DNA of 64,000 nt, taken from the NCBI RefSeq assembly GCF_016863255.1, contig NZ_BOON01000031.1, forward strand, positions 115,600 to 179,599, in the 5' to 3' direction. The DNA comes from Planosporangium mesophilum. Lineage in GTDB: Bacteria; Actinomycetota; Actinomycetes; Mycobacteriales; Micromonosporaceae. The stretch's first letter is position 1; each line of letters starts with the position of its first letter. The position numbers and the translations under genes were made by a program. The notes beneath the pieces were generated by a model. The model did not search any database. It was not told where the DNA came from and was given only the letters and a program-made list of their open reading frames with translations. Below, piece after piece: positions 33,899 through 41,560 of this stretch.

Positions 33899-34870
33899 AT
33901 GATCTTGCGCGTGCCCCCACCCCTGCCTCCGCCCAACTTCGATCCGGCTGCCGCGTCTCCCGAGCTCGCACGGCTCCGGAACGCCGTCGCAGCCCGCGAC
34001 TGGCCGACCATCTCGACCGTCTTCGCGCGCGTGGATCAGGTCACCGACGCGACTCTCTACAACTCGGCGGTCTGGATCGTCGCCGAGCAGACCGGCATGG
34101 AGCCGTTCCTGGAGGACCTGGCGGCGCGGGAGACGCCGTCCACGTTGGCCCGTACGCTGCTGGCCTGCCGGCTCATCGAGATCGGCTGGGGCATCCGCTC
34201 CAACGCCCGGGCACCGCACGTCAGCCGCGAACAGTTCGCCGAGTTCCACGAGTACCTTCGCCGCGCCGAGCGGATCCTGATCGACGTCACCGCGCTGCAG
34301 CCGGAGAACCTGGCCGCCTGGTCACTGCGCCTGACCACCGCGCGCGGCCTCGAACTGGGTCAGGCCGAGGCGCGGCGCCGTTACGACCGTGCGGCCGCCC
34401 ACGACCCGAACAACCTGCCAGCCCAGCGCCAGCTCCTCCAGCAACTGTGCCCGAAGTGGAGCGGCTCCTGGGAGGAGATGCACGCGTTCGCGAACGGCTG
34501 CATGCTCAACGCGCCCGAGGGTGCTCTCAACGCCGTCCTCGTCGCCGAGGGCCACCTTGAGCGCTGGCTCGACCTGGGGCGGGCCGAGGGCGCCAAGTAT
34601 CTCAACCAGCCCCAGGTACAGCAGGAGCTCGTGGCAGCGGCGACCCGCTCGGTCCTGCATCCGTCGTTCCAGCCCAGGTACGGGTGGGTCCTGGCGCACA
34701 GTACGTTCGCCATGGTCTTCAGTCTCGCCGGCCGTCATCAGCACGCGGCGGTGCACTTCCGCGCGCTGGGCAACCTGGCGAGCGAATCTCCATGGACGTA
34801 CCTCGGTGATCCGGCGCAGGCCTTCCAGCGTCACCGGGCCGAGGCGCTGGCGAAGGGAGCGGCGGCATGA
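33899..34870 (+). CDS. Helical-repeat protein of unknown function, DUF4034-like (323 aa)
   Basis: The 323-residue soluble protein is almost entirely alpha-helical, with TPR-like spacing (LARLRNAVAARDWPTISTVFARV, RRAERILIDVTALQPENLAAWSLRL, RRRYDRAAAHDPNNLPAQRQLLQQL). A KWSGSWEEMHAFANGC motif suggests the DUF4034 family. It is coupled by ATGA overlap to the M16-like membrane protein gene, so the two probably function together. The start is uncertain: ATG 33899 has only a weak ribosome site and a GTG at 33911 is in frame. Confidence 0.72.
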   Translation: MILRVPPPLPPPNFDPAAASPELARLRNAVAARDWPTISTVFARVDQVTDATLYNSAVWIVAEQTGMEPFLEDLAARETPSTLARTLLACRLIEIGWGIRSNARAPHVSREQFAEFHEYLRRAERILIDVTALQPENLAAWSLRLTTARGLELGQAEARRRYDRAAAHDPNNLPAQRQLLQQLCPKWSGSWEEMHAFANGCMLNAPEGALNAVLVAEGHLERWLDLGRAEGAKYLNQPQVQQELVAAATRSVLHPSFQPRYGWVLAHSTFAMVFSLAGRHQHAAVHFRALGNLASESPWTYLGDPAQAFQRHRAEALAKGAAA

Positions 34871-36570
34871 TCCGCCAGACCGAGGTCGACGGCGTACCCA
34901 CGATCATCGCCCCCACGCCCGGACCGATGCGCGCCGGCCTGGCCTTCCGGGTCGGCCGCGCCGACGAGACCCTCGCCCGCGGCGGCATCACCCACCTCGT
35001 CGAGCACCTCGCGCTGCACCGGCACGGCCTCACCGACTACCACTTCAACGGCGCGACCGGCGCCGTCGTCACCCACTTCTACACCCGGGGCTCAGAGGAC
35101 GACGTCGTCTCCTTCCTGACCGGCGTGTGCGAGGGGCTGACCGACCTCCCGCTCGAGCGGCTGGAGACCGAGAAGCAGATCCTGCGTACCGAGGAGAACA
35201 GCCGGACGCCCGGGGTCACCGAGCAGTTGCCGTTGTGGCGGTACGGGGCGCGCGGATTCGGACTGCTCAGCTACCCCGAGTGGGGCCTGTCGGAGCTCAC
35301 TCCGGACGACGTGAAGGGGTGGGTGGACACCTGGTTCACCCGGGAGAACGCGGTCCTGTGGATCGCCGGTGAGGACGTGCCCGGCGGTCTCCGGCTGCGG
35401 CTGCCCGGTGGCGTCCGCCGACCGCTGCCGGCACCGTCGTCGGCGCTGCCGGTCGCCCCGGCCTACTTCCACGGCCCGGACAACGTGGTCGTGTTCGACG
35501 CCGTGGTGGGCCGGCGCACGGCCGCCTCGCTCTTCACCGGAGTACTGGAGCGGGAGCTGTTTCGCGCCCTACGCCAGGAGGGTGGCTTCTCGTACACGGT
35601 CGGCACGTCCTACGACCCGCGCGGTGACGGCTTCGCCACCATCACCGCGGTCGCCGACGCCCTCCCCGAAAAGCAGGGCGCCACGCTCGGCGGGTTCATC
35701 GACGTGCTGGCGAAGTTGCGGGTCGGGCGCCTGGAGCAGGCCGATCTCAACGCCGCGCGGACGAAGGCGGAGGAGCCGCTCAGCCATCCGGAGGCGGCAG
35801 CCGCCGGGCTTCCGTCGTACGCGGTCAACCTGCTGACCGGATACCCGAACAAGACCCACGACGAGCTGCGCGCGGAGTTGCACGCGGTGGACCTGCAAGA
35901 CCTGCACGAGGTCGCCGTCGAGGCGATGGGCTCGGCGCTGCTCATGGTTCCGGAACGACACAGCGCCGACTGGGCCGGCTTCACGGCCGCGCCCACCTCG
36001 TCGGAGCAGGCCGTCCACGGACAGGGCTACCGGTCCCTCGAAGACGATCGGGTGAGCCTGGTCGTCGGCGCCGAGGGCGTCAGCATCGTCACGCCGCACG
36101 CCCCCGCGACCGTGCGGTTCGACCGGTGCGCGGCGAACCTCGCTTGGCCTGACGGCGGCCGCCGGCTGATCGGCGACGACGGGATCACCGTTCGGATCGA
36201 GCCGACGCTGTACGCCGTGGCGCCCGCCGCGCTGGCGGCCATCGACGCGGCCGTGCCCGCCGCCGTCACCGTCCCGATGCCGGCCCGCCGGCCGGAGGCC
36301 GTCCCCCGGCCGACTCCCCAGTCGGCGGCGCAGCCGGCGAAGGGCAGACGGCTGGAGCAGGCCCTCATGATCGTCCTGCTCGTGTTGGCGGGGATCGTCG
36401 CGTGTCTGGCGGGGTTGACGACGGCCGGCGTGGCCAGTGACGCGGAGACGTCGTCGGACGGCGTGACGTGGGCGCTGGTCGGCTTCGTCTGGTTCTTCGC
36501 CGCCCTGCTGGCGTTGCCTGCGGCCCTCATCGCCCGGCACCGTCGCCAGCGTGCGGCAGGTACCCGCTGA
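34867..36570 (+). CDS. M16-type peptidase-like protein with two C-terminal membrane spans
   Basis: The 567-residue protein begins with an M16 (insulinase/processing peptidase) half: the zinc motif HLVEH (His43, Glu46, His47) and a following ERLETEKQILRTEEN helix containing the candidate third ligand Glu109/110. A second M16-like half includes FSYTVGTSYDPRGDGFATIT. After residue about 370 the sequence is not recognisable, then a Pro/Ala linker and two hydrophobic spans (about 495-520 and 535-558). It is thus a membrane-anchored peptidase-like protein. The zinc-to-third-ligand spacing is shorter than the usual HxxEH-x(70+)-E, so activity is not certain. Overlaps the DUF4034-like gene. Confidence 0.78.
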   Translation: MIRQTEVDGVPTIIAPTPGPMRAGLAFRVGRADETLARGGITHLVEHLALHRHGLTDYHFNGATGAVVTHFYTRGSEDDVVSFLTGVCEGLTDLPLERLETEKQILRTEENSRTPGVTEQLPLWRYGARGFGLLSYPEWGLSELTPDDVKGWVDTWFTRENAVLWIAGEDVPGGLRLRLPGGVRRPLPAPSSALPVAPAYFHGPDNVVVFDAVVGRRTAASLFTGVLERELFRALRQEGGFSYTVGTSYDPRGDGFATITAVADALPEKQGATLGGFIDVLAKLRVGRLEQADLNAARTKAEEPLSHPEAAAAGLPSYAVNLLTGYPNKTHDELRAELHAVDLQDLHEVAVEAMGSALLMVPERHSADWAGFTAAPTSSEQAVHGQGYRSLEDDRVSLVVGAEGVSIVTPHAPATVRFDRCAANLAWPDGGRRLIGDDGITVRIEPTLYAVAPAALAAIDAAVPAAVTVPMPARRPEAVPRPTPQSAAQPAKGRRLEQALMIVLLVLAGIVACLAGLTTAGVASDAETSSDGVTWALVGFVWFFAALLALPAALIARHRRQRAAGTR

Positions 36571-36574
36571 GCCA

Positions 36575-36664
36575 CCCTTGAGCGTCACAACTTCCTCATC
36601 GGAGGTTGTGGTCTCCGGCGGGGGCCTGAAGCAGCACCTCTCCGGAAGTTGTGACGCTCAAGGG
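36575..36664. terminator. Long hairpin with 21-bp perfect stem and nested alternative pairing
   Basis: The arm 36575-36595 (CCCTTGAGCGTCACAACTTC plus one C) pairs perfectly with 36644-36664. The 48-base interior holds a partial copy of the arm (GGAGGTTGTGG at 36601-36611), allowing a smaller competing hairpin ACAACTTCC-TCATC-GGAGGTTGT. It starts 4 bases after the M16-like gene stop and overlaps the 3' end of the convergent rhomboid-like gene, whose last 23 codons lie inside it. Confidence 0.8.
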
Positions 36665-37351
36665 CCCGCCGGACGGATCCCGCCGGATCCGGGCGGCGAG
36701 CCGCTCGGCCCCGCCGCAGAGCGCACCGACGACCACCCCGACCAGGTGCTCGCGCTGCGACAGGCCGTTGAAGATCGCGACCTCGGTGATGTCGTAGGCG
36801 ACCAGCGCGCCGACCAGCCAACCGGCTCCGCGCACGAGCCCGAGGTACGCGACGAGGGCCACCACGGCGACCGAGGGCCCCGCGTCGCCGAAGGAGTCGT
36901 ACCGGTGGCCGACCCCCAACGGCCGCCCGAGCAGGATCCACAGGTGAGCCGAGTACGTGGCGAGCACGTGCCCGATGACCGCGACGGCGACCGTCCGGCG
37001 CCAGCCCAAGATGGCCTGCGCCAGCCCGTACACCACCCCGACCTGGACGATCGCGAACCAGAACGGCAGTAGCGCGGCCGGCGCGAACATCGACAGCGGC
37101 AGCCGCGGCGCAACCGTCGACCAGTCCTCACCCGGCCGCGTGATCGCGTACGCCTCGATGAACGCGTGCCCGGCCGGGGTGCGGTAGGCGCACCCCAGCG
37201 CGATCACCATCAGCGACGCGGCCGGCCCCAGCCAGAACCGGTACCACTGCCGGCACCGGACCGCGCCGACAGCGGGCCCGAACACCCGCTGAAGCTCGGC
37301 GCCAACCCATCGGATCACGCCCGCGACCACAGCACCGATTATGGGCGTCAA
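36596..37351 (-). CDS. Rhomboid-like integral membrane protein
   Basis: A 251-residue membrane protein with about six spans. The order GHVLATYSAHLWILLG, then DSFGDAGPSVAVVALVAYLG, then QREHLVGVVVGALCG resembles catalytically uncertain rhomboid-like proteins of actinomycetes, where DVGxSY and a late His would be the active region; here Ser and His are present but the canonical GxSG is not. The TTG at 37351 is chosen because GGGGAGGG precedes it by 7 bases; GTG codons downstream are possible. Its end is encoded by the hairpin shared with the convergent gene, so the terminal residues (VTTSGEVLLQAPAGDHNLR) are likely non-conserved. Confidence 0.65.
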   Translation of the reverse strand: MTPIIGAVVAGVIRWVGAELQRVFGPAVGAVRCRQWYRFWLGPAASLMVIALGCAYRTPAGHAFIEAYAITRPGEDWSTVAPRLPLSMFAPAALLPFWFAIVQVGVVYGLAQAILGWRRTVAVAVIGHVLATYSAHLWILLGRPLGVGHRYDSFGDAGPSVAVVALVAYLGLVRGAGWLVGALVAYDITEVAIFNGLSQREHLVGVVVGALCGGAERLAARIRRDPSGGPLSVTTSGEVLLQAPAGDHNLR

Positions 37352-37418
37352 TGTCCACCCTCCCCTTCCTCCGTGCGGCCCTTCCCCGCTTGCGGGAAAA
37401 GATGGCACGGGTACGGGG

Positions 37419-38726
37419 TCAGTCCGCGGTGGCGGCCACCAGTCCCCGCCGCAGCGCGGCGAACGCGTCCGGGTCACGCTCGGCCAGCTGGCGGCGGGCG
37501 GCGTTGCGGTACCGCACGACCTGTACCGCCCCGATCCCCCACAGCAGGTACTGCGCCCCGAAGGCCCAGCGGAACGCGGTGAGGGAGTAGTGGTTGCCGG
37601 CCGACGCAGGGGTGAGCACGTCGAGGACGACGCCGATGCCGAGGATCAGCGCGACCGCGGCGACGAAGCCGCCGACATTGACGATGCCGGTGGCACCGCC
37701 GATCCGGCTGGCCGGGTTGAACGTCCGCGCGTAGTCGAAGCCGATCATGGAGCCGGGTCCGTTGATGGCGAGCACCAGCACGAGCACCGTGAGCATCCAC
37801 AGCGGGGCCCGACCCGGCCAGAGCAGCACCACGGCCCAGGCGACGGCCGAGCTCGCGGGGATGGCCAGCACCAGGACCGAGCGGTGGTAAGGCCGCCGGG
37901 CGCAGAAGTTGGCGATGACCGGGCCGCAGAGGATCGCGGCGACCGTCAGCAGCGACAGCAGCAGCGCGGCGGTGGCCGGCGGCAGCCCCTCGCCGGAGAC
38001 CAGGAACGGGTACCCCCACAGCAGCGCGAAGACCGTACCCGAGAACTGGGTGACGAAGTGCGTCCACAGCCCCAGCCGGGTGCCCGGCTCCGACCACGAG
38101 GCGCGCAGGCCGGCGCGTACCGCGGCGTTCGAGGGCGGTACCGGCGGCGCCTCTCCGGTGTAGGGGTGGTCGCGCAGCACGGTGGCCACGCCGACGACGG
38201 CGACGACGCCGAGCCCGGCCGCGGCGAGGAAGGTCGGCGTCCAGCCCGCGCCGTGCAGGAGGAGGACCAGGGGGAACGCTGAAGCCAGCGACCCGAGCTG
38301 GCCGATCACGCCGGTGAGCTGCACCATGAGCGGATTGCGGCGGGGCGGGAACCACAGCGCGACCACCCGGATCACGCTGATGAAGGTCATCGCGTCGCCG
38401 AGGCCGATGAGGATCCGGGCGACGATGGCCAGGCGCACGTCGGTCACGAGCGCGAACAGCAGCTGACCGGCGCCCATGAGCGCGGCGCCGGCGACGAGCA
38501 GCCGCCGGGAGCCGAACCGGTCGAGCAGGATCCCGACCGGTACCTGCATCGCCGCGTACACGACGAGCTGACCGACCGAGAACATCGCCAGCATGGACGC
38601 GCCGATGCCGAAGCGGTTGGCCGCCTCGACCCCGGCCACGCCCAGCGAGGAGCGGTGGAAGACCGCCGCCCCGTACGCGAACACGCCCGCGCCCCAGATC
38701 AGGAGCGCCTTCTTTCCAGAGATCAC
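37419..38726 (-). CDS. Major facilitator superfamily transporter
   Basis: The 435-residue protein has 12 spans. The first-half loop motif is VGILLDRFGSRRLLVAGAALMGAGQ, and the second half has RIGGATGIVNVGGFVAAVALILG. It belongs to the anion:cation symporter/glycerol-3-phosphate-like MFS proteins with RFGIGASMLAMFSVGQLVVYA near the start. The start overlaps the stop of the GntR gene (ATGA), so both are co-transcribed and the transporter is probably under GntR control. Substrate not predictable; GntR/FCD partners often handle carboxylates. Confidence 0.92.
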   Translation of the reverse strand: MISGKKALLIWGAGVFAYGAAVFHRSSLGVAGVEAANRFGIGASMLAMFSVGQLVVYAAMQVPVGILLDRFGSRRLLVAGAALMGAGQLLFALVTDVRLAIVARILIGLGDAMTFISVIRVVALWFPPRRNPLMVQLTGVIGQLGSLASAFPLVLLLHGAGWTPTFLAAAGLGVVAVVGVATVLRDHPYTGEAPPVPPSNAAVRAGLRASWSEPGTRLGLWTHFVTQFSGTVFALLWGYPFLVSGEGLPPATAALLLSLLTVAAILCGPVIANFCARRPYHRSVLVLAIPASSAVAWAVVLLWPGRAPLWMLTVLVLVLAINGPGSMIGFDYARTFNPASRIGGATGIVNVGGFVAAVALILGIGVVLDVLTPASAGNHYSLTAFRWAFGAQYLLWGIGAVQVVRYRNAARRQLAERDPDAFAALRRGLVAATAD

Positions 38727-39400
38727 GCCTGCGCTCCTCGCAGGTACCCGGCGGTGGTGGCGACGTGCCCGACGACCAGGTCGGTCCAGTGCCGTGCGTC
38801 GTCGGCGCGCAGGGCGGCGACCATCTCCTCGTGGTCGGCGATCGCCCGGTCCATCCGGTCCGGCGACATGCGCATGGAGGCGACGCCCATGCGCATCTGG
38901 CGGTCGCGCAGCCGGTGGTACAGGTCGCCGAGGATCCGGTTGCCGGCAATCTCGACGACGGCCTCGTGGAAGGCGCGGTCCGCCTCGACGAACGCGGTGG
39001 GCTCGCCGGCCGAGCGCGCGGCGCGCATCGCGTCCAGCAGCGGCTCGAGCGCGACCACCAGGTCGGCCCGTCGGTCCCAGGCCCGACCGGCCGCGTGGCC
39101 CTCGACAAGGGTCCGGGCCTCGATGACCTCGTCGATCTCGCGCGCCGACACCGGCAGCACCAGGGCGCCGCGCTTGGGGTAGAGCACGACGAGCCCCTCG
39201 GTCTCCAGGCGCAGCAGCGCCTCGCGCACGGGGGTACGGGACACGCCCACCGCCTCGGCTATCTCGGCCTCGGTGAGGAGAGCGCCGCCGGGGTGGAGCT
39301 GCTCCAGGATGGCCCGCTTGAGGTGCTGGTACACCCGGGTGGTCGCGGACGGTGCGGTGTTTTGCGCAGGGTTCGGCGCGGATCTCGATGAGGGATACAT
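38723..39400 (-). CDS. GntR-family (FadR/FCD) transcriptional regulator
   Basis: The 225-residue protein has an N-terminal winged helix (about 20-85: LKRAILEQLHPGGALLTEAEIAEAVGVSRTPVREALLRLETEGLVVL) and a C-terminal FCD ligand domain (about 95-215: DEVIEARTLVEGHAAGRA, FHEAVVEIAGNRIL). FCD regulators bind small organic acids through Zn/Ni with conserved Asp and His. The ATG lies within a 15-base palindrome, implying autoregulation, with a leaderless-type promoter (TAGGAT box 9 bases upstream). The MFS gene follows in the same transcript. Confidence 0.92.
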   Translation of the reverse strand: MYPSSRSAPNPAQNTAPSATTRVYQHLKRAILEQLHPGGALLTEAEIAEAVGVSRTPVREALLRLETEGLVVLYPKRGALVLPVSAREIDEVIEARTLVEGHAAGRAWDRRADLVVALEPLLDAMRAARSAGEPTAFVEADRAFHEAVVEIAGNRILGDLYHRLRDRQMRMGVASMRMSPDRMDRAIADHEEMVAALRADDARHWTDLVVGHVATTAGYLRGAQA

Positions 39401-39408
39401 GATGTATC
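39394..39408. promoter_or_regulatory. Palindromic GntR operator overlapping the regulator start codon
   Basis: GATACATGATGTATC is a perfect palindrome with a central G. The GntR ATG (39398-39400, minus strand) lies within it. A TAGGAT element (complement of 39410-39415) sits 9 bases upstream of the ATG. Binding here would block both promoter and start codon. The ATACAT/ATGTAT half-sites are typical of FadR-type sites. Confidence 0.7.
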
Positions 39409-39481
39409 TATCCTACGGCGCACCGCGGCGACCAGGGCCGATCGCCGACGTGATCTCCATTGCATCTGGGCTGCGCATCTT

Positions 39482-39570
39482 GGGCTGCCGCATCGTGGGT
39501 CGCCGCATCGTGGGTCGCCGCATCGTGGGTCGCCGCATCGTGGTCGCCGCATCGTGGGTCGCCGCATCGT
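39482..39570. repeat. 15-bp tandem repeat, six units, between gntR and gsmA
   Basis: Units of GGGTCGCCGCATCGT begin at 39482 (variant), 39497, 39512, 39527, 39542 (14 bases, one G lost) and 39556. A diverged unit precedes them at 39468, and two 13-base CCCCGAAGGCCGC-type repeats follow (about 39576-39603). The loss of a base in one unit breaks any frame through the array, so it is not coding. It occupies the divergent promoter region of gntR and gsmA. Confidence 0.9.
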
Positions 39571-39666
39571 GGGCCGCCCCCGAAGGCCGCCCCCGAAGGC
39601 CGCCCACCGCCGGCATCCGCCGTTCTGCGCTAAGCGGGTATAACGCTTATTCCGCTTAATTCACCG

Positions 39667-39687
39667 CCGCAACCGAGCGGCACCCTT
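39667..39687 (+). promoter_or_regulatory. TcrA-box-like direct repeat upstream of gsmA
   Basis: GCAACCG (39669-39675), four bases (AGCG), then GCACCCT (39680-39686) form a direct repeat. As I recall it, the Actinoplanes missouriensis TcrA box is nnGCA(A/C)CCG-n4-GCA(A/C)CCGn; the site differs only at the last core base. It lies 71 bases before the gsmA ATG. Just upstream, TAAGCGG (39631) and CCGCTTA (39652) form an inverted repeat around TATAAC, a possible -10 element. This supports activation of gsmA by a sporangium-development regulator. Confidence 0.5.
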
Positions 39688-39757
39688 CCGCGAACCGGGT
39701 CGACAACCGACGCGCCCGACCGTCGATGTCGAACCCGCCACGGAAGGCATACTTCTC

Positions 39758-41218
39758 ATGAACCCGAACATCCGACGGCTCCTGCTGGGCGCGATCCTCG
39801 CGACGTCGACCACTGGTGCCACCCTCGGCGTCGGCATGGAAGCCGCGTCCGCCGCCTCGACCGTCAACGTCACGGTCCGTACCGACGGTGGCCCCCTCAA
39901 CATCCGCAGCGGCCCGACCGCCCAGTCGACGACCGTCCAGCAGGTTCGGAACTGGACCACGCTCGCCGTGTCCTGCCAGACGTCCGGGCAGTGGGTCAAG
40001 GGCACGATACGCGCCACTGCCCAGTGGGACCGGCTGACCAACGGCCGCTACGTCGCGCACGCCTACATTCAGCAGAACCCGAGCCTGCCCTCGTGCGCGT
40101 CGCTGGACGCGCCGCAGCCCGCCACCCCGGCGCCGGGTAACCCGAACCCGTACGTCCGTACCGACGGCGGCCCGCTCAACGTCCGCAGCGGCCCCAGCTC
40201 CCGGTCCGACCAGGTCGGCACCGTCCCCAACTGGAGCGGCGTCTCCCTGACCTGCCAGGTCAACGGCGAGACGGTACGCGGTACGGTGCGCTCCACCGCC
40301 CAGTGGGACAAGCTCACCAGCGGCGGGTACATCTCGCACGCGTACGTGGTGACCGGCGTCGCCCTGCCGGCGTGCGGCGCCGCCGCCCCGACGCCCGCTC
40401 CGGCACCGACCCCGACCCCCGCGCCGGCCCCGACCCCTGCCCCGGCCCCTGCCCCGGCGCCGGCCACCTACTCCGGCACCGCGCGTACCGAGGGCGGCCC
40501 GCTCAACATCCGCAGCGGCCCGTCCACCGGTTCGGCGCTGCGCGGCGAGATCTCCAACTGGGCCACGGTCACCCTCGTCTGCGCGGTCTCCGGCGACTAC
40601 GTCAACGGTGCCCTGCGCGCCACCAGCCAGTGGGACCAGCTGTCCAGCGGCAACTACATCTCCCACGCCTACGTGGACACCTCGGCCACGCTGCCGACCT
40701 GCGCCGGCGGCGCGCCGGTCACCGGTGCACCCGGCCCGGTGGGCAGCGGTACCAACGCCCAGTTCATCGCCGCCGCGGTCGCCCCGGCCCAGCAGGGCTT
40801 CCGCGAGTTCCGGGTACCGCCGTCGGTGACGATCGCCCAGGCGATCCTGGAGTCGGGCTGGGGCCGTAGCTCCCTGACCGCCAACGACCGCAACTACTTC
40901 GGCATCAAGTGCTTCAGTGGCAACCCCGGCCCGATCGCCAACGGCTGCCACACGTACGCGACGTACGAGTGCACGCCGAACTGCTACCCGACGTACGCCT
41001 CGTTCCGCACGTACGCGTCGATCACCGACTCGTTCCGCGACCACGGCAGTTTCCTGACGAGCAACAGCCGTTACCGCAACGCGTTCAACTACAGCAACAA
41101 CGCCGACCAGTTCCTGTACGAGATCTGGAAGGCCGGGTACGCCACGAGCCCGACCTACGTGGAGAACACGAAGGCCCTGATGCGGCAGTACAACCTGTAC
41201 CAGTACGACAAGTTCTGA
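39758..41218 (+). CDS. gsmA: Sporangiospore-maturation cell wall hydrolase GsmA-like (SH3 repeats + glucosaminidase)
   Basis: The 486-residue secreted protein has a signal peptide (about 1-34, ending AASAAS), three bacterial SH3-like repeats (about 38-108, 128-208, 244-320; each with TxGGPLN(I/V)RSGP and a TAQWDxL / HAY end), linkers of Ala-Pro repeats, and a C-terminal glucosaminidase domain (about 335-480: ITIAQAILESGWGRS-like, NYFGIKCF, FRTYASITDSFRDHGSFL). The Glu of AILESGWG is the expected catalytic residue. This matches GsmA of Actinoplanes missouriensis in architecture, which separates spores inside the sporangium. I assign the name by architecture; the exact number of SH3 repeats in the reference is from memory. 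Confidence 0.88.
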   Translation: MNPNIRRLLLGAILATSTTGATLGVGMEAASAASTVNVTVRTDGGPLNIRSGPTAQSTTVQQVRNWTTLAVSCQTSGQWVKGTIRATAQWDRLTNGRYVAHAYIQQNPSLPSCASLDAPQPATPAPGNPNPYVRTDGGPLNVRSGPSSRSDQVGTVPNWSGVSLTCQVNGETVRGTVRSTAQWDKLTSGGYISHAYVVTGVALPACGAAAPTPAPAPTPTPAPAPTPAPAPAPAPATYSGTARTEGGPLNIRSGPSTGSALRGEISNWATVTLVCAVSGDYVNGALRATSQWDQLSSGNYISHAYVDTSATLPTCAGGAPVTGAPGPVGSGTNAQFIAAAVAPAQQGFREFRVPPSVTIAQAILESGWGRSSLTANDRNYFGIKCFSGNPGPIANGCHTYATYECTPNCYPTYASFRTYASITDSFRDHGSFLTSNSRYRNAFNYSNNADQFLYEIWKAGYATSPTYVENTKALMRQYNLYQYDKF

Positions 41219-41560
41219 CATCCTGTTCGCCCTGGTGGCGATAGGTACTGACCTGGTCAAAGGCCGTCGTCAGGAAGCGTCATTGGTTGGTTGGGTCAAC
41301 CTCTGACGGCCTGGCGACGGCCTGGTCGTGGTTATCGCGGTCTATTACGGACTCGGCGGACTGTCGAACTGCGACTGCCTCACGGTCATATCAGGATCTC
41401 GTTGTGCAGTTCTACGGAATCGATCATCAGCGGATCGGCCAGCATCTGATCGCGAGTCGAAGCGGTGAGCCCGCCCGCAGGAACTCGAGGTAGCCGCAGG
41501 AATACGTGGAGTTACCTGTACGTTTCTCGGTCGGCCACCGAAGCCGAGCCGAGGGAGATC
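41219..41560 (+). other. Intergenic region between gsmA and mannanase gene
   Basis: No gene is supported. After the gsmA stop, AGGCCGTC/GTCAG (41262-41274) can pair imperfectly with CTGACGGCCT near 41306, a weak terminator candidate. The 41330-41440 stretch is A/T-richer than average and could hold the mannanase promoter. Short frames here lack ribosome sites. Confidence 0.45.

Noticed and set aside
39482..39570. CRISPR array
   Set aside because: Units are directly adjacent 15-mers without spacers, and no cas genes are present.
39413..39616. 67-codon minus-strand frame through the 15-bp repeats
   Set aside because: It only reflects the repeat translated as MRRPT units; one unit lacks a base, and there is no ribosome site.
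39656..41260. 534-codon minus-strand frame opposite gsmA
   Set aside because: Antisense of the SH3 repeats and proline linker; no independent support.
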